DNA of 64,000 nucleotides from Phascolomyces articulosus (Eukaryota; Mucoromycota; Mucoromycetes; Mucorales; Lichtheimiaceae). Numbering within the stretch: position 1 is the first letter of the stretch; every line of letters starts with the position of its first letter. This document shows, in pieces, positions 11,788-22,003 of the stretch. Location of the stretch: NCBI GenBank assembly GCA_025677815.1, contig JAIXMP010000025.1, positions 372,001 through 436,000 of the forward strand, written 5' to 3'. The notes beneath the pieces are model-generated. The model was not told where the DNA came from. It searched no databases and worked only from the letters and a program-made list of their open reading frames with translations. The position numbers and the translations under genes are program-made.

Positions 11788-12336
11788 TTAAGACGGTGTG
11801 GAAGGGATGACATGAACCTTGTTGATAATGAACTGTTTAGGAAACAACCGCTTCGCCAAGGATTTTATTCGTGCGCCTATTTAAAAAAAACCCATTTATT
11901 CTGTTAATGATGCCGTTATATATTACTTTTTTACACACGTACAACATATTCATTTCCAGAAAAGGCTCATTTTCTGATCTGATCCCGAGAAAAAAAAATA
12001 CATACCTCCATGAGGATGATGGTGATGATGGTGAGGAGGAAAGCTAGATCTTCTTCTTGAATATTCAGAAGGCTCATATTCATCTTCATCAATATAATGA
12101 ATAGAGGGAGGATCTACCGAGAATGAAACACTTCGACGACCTTCTGTACTTGGACGTTCAAGAGAATTTACAGGTGATGTTTTATGATTGATAATGGAAG
12201 AAGTAGTTGAAGTTGTGTTGGATCGAATCAAACCATCTTGATGTTCTTCTTGTTCTTGTTGTGGTGGGTACCATGAATCAAGGACAGGAAGGGAATCGTA
12301 TAATGAGGAACGTTTGGATGAACTTCGAGATACCAT
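11788..12336 (-). CDS. Small Ser/His-rich hypothetical protein
   Basis: Two exons (12006-12336 and 11788-11876) join through a GTATGT...TAG intron in frame, giving 139 residues. The N-terminal two thirds is Ser/Gln/Glu-rich and probably disordered. It holds the motif RSVSF (about residues 68-72), which fits the RVxF-type docking consensus for protein phosphatase 1, followed by an acidic patch (IDEDEYEP), an Arg/Ser cluster and a histidine run (about residues 102-109). The second exon adds a compact basic tail (ARIKSLAKRLFPKQF). No enzyme domain is seen. PP1 binding is an inference from one short motif. An unspliced reading would end soon after the His run, but the exon 2 frame is open and ends cleanly, which supports splicing. 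Confidence 0.6.
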
Positions 12337-13487
12337 AGTGTTGTATGTATTATATATATTAAAAAGGATAGAATTACTTTTTTGTTGTTGTTAAAAAAAT
12401 GAGAGATAAAGAAAAGAAAAAAAAAGGAAAGGAAAAAGGAAAGAAAGAAAGAAAATATATCTAATTTTGTAGATGGGATTGCTTGTGCTGGGAGTTGCTG
12501 TTTGCTAAGTTGAATGCAGGTGATTTATTTTTTATGTGTGTTTTTTTTTGGAACACGTTTGAAACCAATTGCCTTTCCACTTTTTTTTTTATTCCGACAC
12601 AACCCATCAATTTTTTTTTTTTTTTTGCTTGGCTTTGCATTTTTTTTTTACCATTTTATCAAAAATGAGCGAATTTGATTGGGTGTTACACAGAACCCAC
12701 ATTTGCCCTCAAGTGCGAAAGGTTAAGGTGCTCCAATAATAAGACTGTTCCTTGATTCTACTACTAAGCTATCATAATAGAAGATAGTTTCAAACTTGTC
12801 AGTTTCACTCTGATATTTACTTGATGTAGTAATTTTATTGTGCCTTTATGATCTATTGGTTTCCTGATAGTATCATATCCATTCTATTATGGTCAATGGA
12901 AATTTTCTTGAAGCGTTCATGATAAACAAGAAAGTATTATCACTATTATTATTATCTCAACCCCAACAATAAATATGACTTGCTTCAAATTGATAAATAT
13001 ATATAGTATCTTTGATCTACAAGAACAAAAAGTGAATTGATCCATTATTTACACTGAGTTGTCAGTTTGTAGTTATAACAACATATCATCGTCAGCAGCA
13101 TTATAAAGTAGAAATCTTATAGCAGTGAGTATAATTATTATGATTATATCTGAGAAAAATGTTTCTGTTTGAGATAAAGTGAACTAATTTTTTTTAGAGA
13201 AAAGTGCTCCAGTCATAACATAGGATGAATTGGTGCCTAGAAGAGAAAAATGCTCCTTAATATCAAGGCTCTTCAAGACCCCCTTTCAAAAAAAACATAA
13301 CACTCATAACTAATAGATACATACATACACTCACTCACTTCCACTCACTCCAACTTATATTCACTCATAACTCCTTATTAAACATACAACAAAAAGTAAA
13401 ATAATCTTTTTTTTTTAGCTTCTCTTCTTCTTTTTTTCTTTTTCCCCTTTTTCTTATATCTATTACTAAATTACTTTTTAATTGCAA
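12337..13487. other. Divergent intergenic region (promoters)
   Basis: This separates the minus-strand small gene from the plus-strand septin and must hold both promoters. It has long T/A tracts (12541-12660) and a pyrimidine-rich stretch just before the septin start (13400-13460), as is common in fungal promoters. I see no gene in it. Confidence 0.5.
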
Positions 13488-15403
13488 ATGGGTAAGATTA
13501 CTTTTTTCATAAACATACAATCTCGATAAACCAGGCTTATGATAAACTAATTTAAAAGCATTCGTTTTACTATTACTATTGTTGTCATTTGCTCATCGGT
13601 TATTTTATATATTAAGTTGATCAAGTAAACGGCGCGTCATCTGGTGTAAGTAGTTTTATGACATTTTAGATAATAATAAAAGAGACAAAGAGTGTGTCTG
13701 TGTATGACAGAGATCAAAAAAGATAAAATTACTAAACTCAGAGATAATAGATTACTGTGGTGCGTAAGAAACTTCAAGGTTATGTTGGTTTCGCCAACTT
13801 ACCAAACCAAGTTCATCGTAAATCAGTCAAGAAAGGATTTCAATTTACTTGTATGGTTGTTGGTATGTATATATTATTACTTGCCTGATAATGAAGATGA
13901 TGATGATTATATTTCTGGGTTATTATATATATTGGATATATTGTGTGATCTTTAAAAAAAGGGGGAGAATAGGTTTTTTTTAGGGATGGGGAGAGGGAAG
14001 AAGAAGAGTATATGTGAGAAAGAGGAGGACTTTGCATGTGTCTATGTTCATATATACTCATATGCTTTGTGTGATATTTAGCTTAAGGGGTGGGAGGGGA
14101 GGGAGGTAAAAGAAGGATAATATATGTTATGTGGACGGGGGAATAATAAGGGGAAAGAAGAAACGGATGATGTTGATATGTGTGTTATCTGTGTGTATAT
14201 GATAGACAGAAGCATGATTTTTTTTACTACTTTTTTTTGCTCTTACTACGAAATTCACATCCTAATTTAAATTCATGATTATTATGATCGTTAATAGGTG
14301 AATCTGGATTGGGTAAATCCACACTTGTGAATACCTTATTCAATACTCAATTGTATCCACCCAAGGAAAATGTGGAATTAACACATGAAACGCCACAAAC
14401 AGTCGAGATCCAATCGATCACTGCTGATATTGAAGAAAACGGTGTTAAATTACGATTGACGGTGGTGGATTCTCCCGGTTTTGGTGATTTTGTCAACAAT
14501 GAAGAAAGTTGGAAACCCATTCTAGATAACATTGAATCTCGTTTCGATGCTTATTTGGAACAAGAAAACCGAGTGAATCGACGTCGTATGGTGGATAATC
14601 GCATCCATGCTTGTCTGTATTTCATTATGCCCACCGGTCACGCCTTGAAACCATTGGACATTGAATTCATGCGTCGTTTACATACCCGTGTCAATTTGAT
14701 TCCTGTGATTGCCAAAGCTGATACTTTGACAGAGGAAGAAGTCATGGCCTTTAAACAACGTATCTTGGCTGATATCAACTACCACAAGATTCAAATCTAT
14801 CAAGCTCCTGTTTATGAATATGATGATCAAGAAACCATTGCTGAAAACCGAGAAATCATGTCCAAGATCCCTTTTGCTGTGGTGGGTTCAGATAAAGAAT
14901 TCGAAGTCGAAGGTGGACGTCGTGTTCGTGGTCGTAAATATCCTTGGGGTGTGATTGAAGTAGATAATGAAGATCATTGTGACTTTGTCAAGTTGAGACA
15001 AATGTTGATTCGTACTCATATGGAAGAACTCAAGGAGTATACCAATGATGTCTTGTATGAAAATTATCGTACTGAGAAACTCAAGGCCATGGGTATTCAA
15101 CAAGATCCTTCCGTCTTCAAGGAGGTCAACCCCGTCCAAAAGATGGAGGAGGAACGACTGGCACACGAACAAAAATTGGCCAAGATGGAAGCAGAGATGC
15201 GATCGGTGTTCCAAGCCAAGGTCACGGAGAAGGAAACCAAGTTGAAGCAATCGGAAGAAGAACTGTATGCTCGTCACAAGGAGATGAAGGAGGCTTTGGA
15301 AAAGCAACGCATGGATTTGGAAGAAAAGAGACGTCGTTTGGAAAGTGGTCGACCTATCACACCAGAAAAAGTCAAAAAGAAAGGTTTTTCTTTCAACAAG
15401 TAA
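13488..15403 (+). CDS. Septin, Cdc3/AspB-type
   Basis: GTP-binding filament protein that assembles into hetero-oligomeric septin filaments and rings at division sites, hyphal tips and branch points. Proposed exons are 13488-13491 (ATGG), 13626-13643, 13779-13862 and 14298-15403, giving 403 residues in frame. Exon 3 encodes the septin leader [20 protein letters not shown]. The GTPase motifs follow: P-loop GESGLGKST (about 36-44), DSPG (about 93-96) and AKAD (about 174-177). The septin-unique element includes [21 protein letters not shown]. The C-terminal 80 or so residues form a heptad-rich Glu/Lys coiled coil and end in KKGFSFNK. The sequence is closest to Aspergillus AspB/yeast Cdc3 and human SEPT7 as I remember them. 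The two tiny first exons are inferred from frame and splice sites, so the first seven or so residues are less certain. Confidence 0.93.
14087..14103 (+). other. G-quadruplex motif in septin intron 3
   Basis: The bases GGGGTGGGAGGGGAGGG form four G-runs of 3-4 with single-base loops, on the coding strand inside the 435-base septin intron (13863-14297). This is the canonical pattern for a stable parallel G-quadruplex in DNA or pre-mRNA. Further G-runs occur at 13961-13997 in the same intron. Confidence 0.7.
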
Positions 15404-15817
15404 AAAGTAATTAATCATCATTATCATCATCGTTTGAGAGAGTTTATTTTACTTCTAAAAATAATAGTAATGCTTCTTCCCTATCATCTCTATCTCTTCT
15501 TCTCCTTCTTCCTTCTCCCTTTTTTTTTTAAAAAAAAGCTTCTTTAGTTTGATTTTTTTTTCCTATTATTAACAATATTATTATTATTATTACTATTCAC
15601 TTTTACCCGGTTTTTCCCTTTAGTTTCTCCTTTTTTTTTGTTTGCTTCTTCCTTTCTAATGCAACACACACATAACAGCTACAACAACTACAAAACAATG
15701 ATTCTCAATTCACATGCAATACGCACAGCACAATAGTACGCAACAAACAAATCTTTATTACAATTATAATTTATTTTCTTCTTTTGATAAAGTTTCCCCC
15801 TTCTTCTTATATATTCA
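15404..15817. other. Spacer between converging septin and aldehyde dehydrogenase genes
   Basis: Pyrimidine-rich and AT-rich 3' flanking sequence. No gene is seen. Confidence 0.5.
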
Positions 15818-17778
15818 TTATTGTTGTTTCAATCTTAAATGATAAGATTTAGGTCGAATGAATTGATCAAAACCATGTTTACTTAGAGAAAATCCTAATC
15901 CACTTTCTTTTGCGCCTACCCAAGCTAATGCAGGATCAATATAATCACATCTATTCATAAACCATGTGCCACATTCAATTTGATTTCCAATATCCATTGC
16001 CTTATCAACATCCTTTGTCCATATACTGGCTGTCAATCCATATTTGGAATCATTCATGAATCGAATCGCTTCTTCATCGGATTGAACAGGTACAACGGCA
16101 AGGACAGGTCCAAATGTCTACCATATATACTTATTGAGTTGGTATGTTATGTCGTTGAGTATAACATATTCCATTATATTTACCTCTTCTTGCATGATAG
16201 TCATATCATGAGTCACATTCACAACAATTTGTGGCCCAACATAGGTTGTTCCAGGCTAATAATGAATAGATGATTAGTTCAAAAGATCAATATACAGCAA
16301 ACAACACTTGATATAATAAAATATTTTATCCATCAATTGAATATATACCTTATCGTTTGGAAAGTAGCGATCTGTTTGAACAAGTAATCTTGCCCCCTTG
16401 ACAACTAAATGGTTTGGAGGAGGAAGAGGAGTTTTGGGGGGGAGGAAGGGAAAGTGAAAGGATTATGCGAAGAAATAAGCATTACTTGTCTCTTCCTCTC
16501 CCTTCTCCTATTTTCTTCTTTTTACCCTATTTATTTACCTGCTTCTGCTATTTGAGCACGAACTTTATCTGCAAAACGAACATGAGCCATGGGTCCAATA
16601 GTTGTTTCTTGATCATTAGGATCTCCTAGTTTATATTTCTATACAACAAATGTTTGTTTCAATTAGTTTACATATAAGATAGAAATAAGGTTTATGTCAC
16701 TTTTATATATTAATATATACCTGAGTGATAGCTACTGCCTTTTCTAAAAATGCTTCATATACATCAACATGGACGTAACAACGTTCAATAGAACAACAGC
16801 ATTGACCAGTATTAAAAAAGGCGCCATCAACGATGTTTTCAGCAGCGAAATCCAAATCGGCATCAGGTAAAACATATGCAGGATCTTTACCACCCAATTC
16901 CATTCCAAGACCAATGGTTAAACGCTCTGCATTACCGATGGTTTTTCGGATAGTTTTACCGATAGCAATACTACCAGTGAAACTAACATAGTGAATACCA
17001 GGATGTTGCACTAAATAGTTGGCGCCTTGGTCGTCCGTATGCATGACCTGTATCACCTGGTTCGGAACACCGGCCTCGTGAAACGTTTCTGCGAATAGAT
17101 CGGCACATTTGGGTGTTTGTGGTGACTGTTTCAACAATACCGAATTGCCTGCTAATAGTGCTGGCACCACGTTATTCACTAAATTATTATAATCATATTA
17201 GAAGCATGATACTATTATTGTTGATGATGATGATCCCCATACTCAATTCTATTAAAAGTAACAAAAGTAGACAAAAACCGGGAGAGTGTATCCGTCATCC
17301 ATATAAAGCAAAGCAAAGAAAAAAAATTACCCATAGTAAGGTAAGGGTAATTCCAAGCAGCAATAATCACTACAGGACCCAAAGGTTCTTTACGTAAAAA
17401 TCGTTGAACGTGTTCGGTTGTTTCAATCACTTCATCTTTTAAACTTTCTTCTGCTACAGAAATCATATAATTGGCACGTTCCAATACACCACCAATCTCT
17501 CCTGCAGCGTAACGAATAGGTCGACCCATTTGCGTCGCAATCGTTTCACCCACTTGTTGTTTCTTTTGTTCAAATAATGAACAAAATTTTTTAAGAATAG
17601 CAACGCGTTCGGAAAAAGGGACTTGACGCCAAGAAAGAAAGCCTTCTTTTGCTTTAGTTACAGCATCATCAATCTGAGCAGGAGTGGCGCAGGGTACTTC
17701 AAATAAAGGTTGCTGAGTCGCTGGTGATAAGACAATTGTTACTGTTGATGATGAGGATGAAGTTTCTTGTAGAGTCAT
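15818..17778 (-). CDS. NAD(P)-dependent aldehyde dehydrogenase
   Basis: Oxidises an aldehyde to the carboxylic acid with NAD(P)+; the substrate cannot be told from sequence. Six exons on the minus strand (17331-17778, 16721-17178, 16539-16638, 16349-16404, 16184-16255, 15818-16117) give 477 residues, the usual family size. Visible motifs: PLGPVVIIAAWNYP, the general-base region LGMELGGKDP (Glu about 243), and the nucleophile region FFNTGQCCCSIER, where the middle Cys (about 277) matches the catalytic position in ALDH2-type enzymes. FGPVLAV is also seen. There is no organelle signal at the N-terminus, so it is probably cytosolic. The GQCCCSIER version is like broad-specificity fungal/bacterial ALDHs rather than a named housekeeping type. 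It shares a 232-base divergent promoter with the glycosyltransferase at 18011. Confidence 0.93.
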
Positions 17779-18010
17779 AGAATATTTAGGAAGAAATTAG
17801 ATTTGGAAAAGAGAGAAATTTGAGAAAGGAGAAACAGAAAAGAAAGGAAAAGAGAGAAAAAAAATAACAACAACGATTTTTTCTTTTTGGCTTTCTTTTC
17901 TCTTTTTTTTCACACTTTTTTTTAAAGTTATTATTATTAAAAGCATCACATATAAACAAATACTATTACTATACTTAACCGCACCAACGAACAAACAACA
18001 ACAACAGAAT
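17779..18010. promoter_or_regulatory. Divergent promoter of aldehyde dehydrogenase and glycosyltransferase
   Basis: Only 232 bases separate the two start codons, so both promoters must overlap here. The strand shows a purine-rich half (17800-17870) and a CA-rich leader before 18011. No specific factor site is recognised. Confidence 0.5.
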
Positions 18011-19102
18011 ATGGAACGTACATTTAATAAACGATTCCTTATTACAATTCTTTGTATTGTCTTTTTTATATCACTCGCCACATTACTTTCAAGTTTAATA
18101 CCCCGTGAAAACTGGTTTAATAAGAACACTGATGAATATGATGATATTGTGCAACATTCATTATCCAACAAAAATAAGCCTTCCACTCTCACAACTAATG
18201 ATGGTGACACGTTAAATGAAAATGATAATATACCTGAAGAAGACCTTGTTGAAGTCAAAGTAGCCCCTACACAACCGGATGCATGGAAACCAAAACAATT
18301 TAAAGATCCCGACTCAACCATCCGAAAAGCAATTGATCATAATCTTCGTAAAGAAAAACAAGACAAGATATTACTTGTGGCGGTGGCTAATCAAGGGATG
18401 GTGGATTATACATTAAATTGGATTGAATCCTTAAAACGAACTGGACAAGACCAACATTATTTAGTATTTGCTATTGATACTGCATTGCAACAGACCTTAA
18501 CGAAGGCAGGTTATGCCGACCATGTCGTTCAAATCCCAGAAGAATGGTTTCACAAGAAGTTATCCAGTGGATTTGCCAAATGGCTGGATAATGATTACAC
18601 ACCCATCACCCATGCCAAAACTCTGGTGGTTGAACGATTATTATATATGGATATAACAGTATGGTTTTCAGATGTGGATATTGTATTTACTCGACCTGGT
18701 ATTTATCGTTATTTGTTGGATAAATTGAATGCACGCGGCAAGACAACCCAAGCTTTGTTTACTCAAGAAACGGAACAAAAGATTGTCAATTCGGGATTTT
18801 ATATCATGCGACCTACGGATTTGAACAAGAGGATACTGGATGATGCTATTGTTATTCAGGATCAACAACCCAAAGTCACCCAACAACGAGCTATCAATCG
18901 TGTATTGGATGAATTGGATTTATCCTATCAAACAAGTCCTATTGTTTTATTGGATTTACCATTGTTTCCTCATGGAAGATTGTTTTTTGAAAGACATATT
19001 CCTGCAAAATACGATATGGAACCTATGATTGTCCATGCCAATTATCGTGTAGGTGATAAGAAAAAAGAAGCATTACAAGGTGCTCATCTTTGGTATATTT
19101 AA
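18011..19102 (+). CDS. Type II membrane glycosyltransferase (nucleotide-diphospho-sugar transferase)
   Basis: Single-exon gene of 363 residues. A short cytosolic tail (MERTFNKR) is followed by one membrane segment (about residues 9-29), an acidic stem, then a catalytic domain beginning near residue 115 (ILLVAVANQGMVDYTLNWI). The sequence WFSDVDIVF places a DxD-type metal/nucleotide-sugar motif at about residues 221-223. VNSGFYIMRPT and LPLFPHGRLFF are typical of the nucleotide-diphospho-sugar transferase family (PF03407, GT77-like). Such proteins sit in the Golgi membrane and add a sugar to glycoproteins or polysaccharides; donor and acceptor cannot be told. The start is the first ATG, directly before the membrane anchor. 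Confidence 0.85.
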   Translation: MERTFNKRFLITILCIVFFISLATLLSSLIPRENWFNKNTDEYDDIVQHSLSNKNKPSTLTTNDGDTLNENDNIPEEDLVEVKVAPTQPDAWKPKQFKDPDSTIRKAIDHNLRKEKQDKILLVAVANQGMVDYTLNWIESLKRTGQDQHYLVFAIDTALQQTLTKAGYADHVVQIPEEWFHKKLSSGFAKWLDNDYTPITHAKTLVVERLLYMDITVWFSDVDIVFTRPGIYRYLLDKLNARGKTTQALFTQETEQKIVNSGFYIMRPTDLNKRILDDAIVIQDQQPKVTQQRAINRVLDELDLSYQTSPIVLLDLPLFPHGRLFFERHIPAKYDMEPMIVHANYRVGDKKKEALQGAHLWYI

Positions 19103-19360
19103 TCATTTGTACTTGTTGTTGTTGTATTATATATATATTCTTTCTCATGCGCTCATCCACCATCCATTATATTATTATCTTTCTTCTTCTCATGAATTAC
19201 CAATGAACAAAAAAATAGTAATAATAATCTATAATAAATTGATTAGATCCAACTGAAAAAAGAAGTTCCAAAGAAGAGGATAAATTTTACCATTTTTATT
19301 GCATTAACACAACAAAATGATGACTCTTTTTATGGTTTTATTTGTTGTGTGTGATTAAAT

Positions 19361-20170
19361 TCAAACTTTAACAATGGACCAGAGCAAACTCTTCTTATCA
19401 GTATCGAGTTTACATTCGGTCAACTTGGTTCCACCATCAATATCCTTGCGTTCAATACATCGAGGAATCATGTCGTATAAATGGGAAGCGGAAATAATCT
19501 TGAAATAACCCTTATATTTGGGATCGGGAACTGCAGCCCAGAGTTGCTTGGGTGTGTAAATCTTTTCGTAACCTCCGGTGTCTTTAGGCATCTTGGTATC
19601 AACTTCACATTGCCACAACTATCATATTCAATGTTACAATTTATATTTATAACGTGATCATGAAAAATAGGAGGAGATTTTTTTTTTGAACAAGTAATTA
19701 ATATATCAATATAAATTGCATCAAAAATCAATCAACGATGATCTACTACTACTATTGATTGAATTATTATTATTATCAGTAGTATTCTATATATTTACCA
19801 CAGCAGCATCAGGGAAACCACCATCACCGTCACCAGTGGTCCAACGAGTAGAAATGCATTTTTCGTTCTTTGCATCATTCCATCCGTGAGCCGAAAAGTA
19901 TTTGGTATCCTTATGTTGACGTACTTCCCAAATGCGAGGATGTTTTGATTTTTCAGGAACAACAAGGTTGCCTTCACTAATGAATGACAAGTATTGTTTA
20001 CCAACAGCCGACTTGAAAACATAATTACCAGCTTTCAGTTTTTTGGTGACTTTATAGATGGCTTTTCCATCTTTTTCACCAGTAGGACTAACGCCTTGAG
20101 CCGAAACTAAGTTCAAGACAACAGCAACGACCACAAGGCAATAAATTAAATAAAATGAATGGCGGGGCAT
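19361..20170 (-). CDS. Secreted protein, probable beta-trefoil (ricin-B-like) fold
   Basis: Two exons (19799-20170 and 19361-19618) join at a phase-0 GTAAAT...TAG intron, giving 209 residues. The N-terminal 25 or so residues are a clear signal peptide (hydrophobic core LIYCLVVVAVVLNLVSA). The mature part has repeated units ending in a hydrophobic-x-Trp pattern (PRIWEV, KQLWAAV, LLWSIV) and paired Cys positions (CISTRW, LWQCEV, PRCIERK, LTECKL). This suggests a beta-trefoil lectin-like fold with disulfides; it is an inference, because the classical QxW repeat is not exact. No catalytic motif is seen. Possible roles are carbohydrate binding at the cell wall or in the environment. The ATG chosen is the one directly before the signal peptide; an in-frame codon run upstream would place charged residues before it. 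Confidence 0.7.
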
Positions 20171-22003
20171 TGGATTCCCAAAAAGAAAAAAGAAAATATA
20201 AAAAATGAAAGGAAAGGGTAATGAGATAGAAGAAGTAGATGAATACAAAGACAGAAAAAAAAACCTTTTTAAATAAAAAGTGTCGGGGATAATGATATTA
20301 ACTACTTTGTTCAAGTTGTACAAAAATGAAACTAGTCAAATATCGTAATAAAAAAGCAATTCAAATTGGCTATTATGGTTATTTTCATTTGGGTGAAGTT
20401 TTAGCAGTTTTATATCACTTAATACGACAACAACAGCAGCAACGTAATTGTTACCCCAAACCGAGAGAATTATACCAATTTTGTTCATCTAATTTCACGT
20501 TTTTTAACCTTTTATTGTTTTATTTTTCCCTGCAGAATTCTTTCTTTCGCCGCTTTCTTTTCATATGCATACAATTTTTAATTAACCTTTGTGTAATCCT
20601 CCTATTTTAAAGTTATTTCATCATGAAATATATAAACTCCTTTATATCATTCTACTACTCAATTCACGACAAAAGATGATGAATTATATGTTATTTAGAA
20701 ATAGGTGTAATGGTGTAACGTAGTATGGCTATAAACACAGTGGAGAAGCATTAATATATTTCTTTGGTACTCCAGTACTGATCGACATATTCTTACATAT
20801 TATATTTAATAAGGACAATAAGATAGATGATTGAGGAATAGTTTCGTTGTACTAATCCACCGATTTATATTAAACAAGCTTTACCACTTCTCTTTTTGCA
20901 TAAAATACCATGTTTATTTCCTGGATTTAAAAAAGAGATACTTAATACCAAACCAAACATGGAGATCCTTATTACACATATCACTTTTTTTTAACATTTT
21001 GCAAACAGACAAGGAATGGTACGTTCCAGGGAAATCAACAATTAAGAAAGAAAATGGCCAGATGTGGTATTTGCGTGGTTATATACTATAAAGACAATGG
21101 TTATAATAATATATATATTGCTTGCTAGTGAAAAGCCAAGGTCATTTCTTACAAGTTTTTTATTTATTTATGTTTGAATAAACTATAATCAATAGTGTCA
21201 TCTATTGGATTATACTGTATATATCCTTCCTTATTTCAAAAAAGAATCTTGTAGATAATAGTGTGTTTTTATATACGCTTCATCGATCAAATATAACAGT
21301 AATGAGTGATCGTCGGCTTCCCAGTTTATGATTCTTATTCAATTCCCCTCGGAATGGATATCACTGAGTGTGTAACAGGTATGAAATTCCCAAAAACCAG
21401 GTAACACGCTCTTTGGACCTGCTATACACCAATACTTCATTATCATCGTTTCTTTAGAAATAATAAAAAGTACTTCTTTATCCTTATTCTCAATGGATAT
21501 GCACATTAGTTTAAAGCCAAGTCATCTCTTATAAATGATATCATTATTAAATAATAAACCATCAATGGATTATTATCTTGAACTATTGGATAAAAGCACA
21601 TCATGCATCTTGTAGAAGATTGATACAAGAAAAATATAGTTCTAAGCAATATTGATAAATTTCAATTCCAAAAAAAAACATTACTCATATATCAATCATC
21701 CCATAGTGTTGATTATATGATATCATAATATAAATGTTTTTTTTTTGAATTTCAGAATTACCTGAATCCACCAATCTATGCGTCAAAAGGGACACTTGTT
21801 TTAAAAAAAAGAGTGGGGGCATTAATCTGTAAGAGCATCCGATTGACCCGCTGGGAAGCCGCGGTATTTCCTTTGCGGGATCATCGCGTAAGAAGCCATT
21901 GTGTTGTTATATAAGCCAAAGTATTTTTTTTCAAAACCCTTTTCTTCTTTACTTTTCACTTGCTTTTATATATATATATATACATATACCTATATACCAC
22001 AAT
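20171..22003. other. Intergenic, promoters, GC-rich hairpin
   Basis: A 1.8-kb stretch with no supported gene; short open frames here show no family signal. At 21847-21879, about 125 bases before the next gene, an unusually GC-rich patch can fold: CCCGC pairs with GCGGG, and an inner GGAA with TTCC. It is probably a promoter or 5'-leader element of the membrane-protein gene. Confidence 0.5.

Noticed and set aside
14888..15430. Long minus-strand open frame (180 codons) over the septin gene
   Set aside because: It is the antisense shadow of the septin coiled-coil region; the plus-strand frame has all septin motifs.
15818..18010. Possible secondary-metabolite cluster of ALDH, glycosyltransferase and nearby MFS/OYE genes
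   Set aside because: No backbone synthase (polyketide, peptide or terpene) or cluster regulator lies among them, and housekeeping genes are interspersed.
20326..20610. 94-codon open frame on the plus strand near the secreted-protein gene
   Set aside because: Phe/Leu-rich translation typical of T-rich DNA, no conserved motif; it lies in the secreted-protein promoter region.
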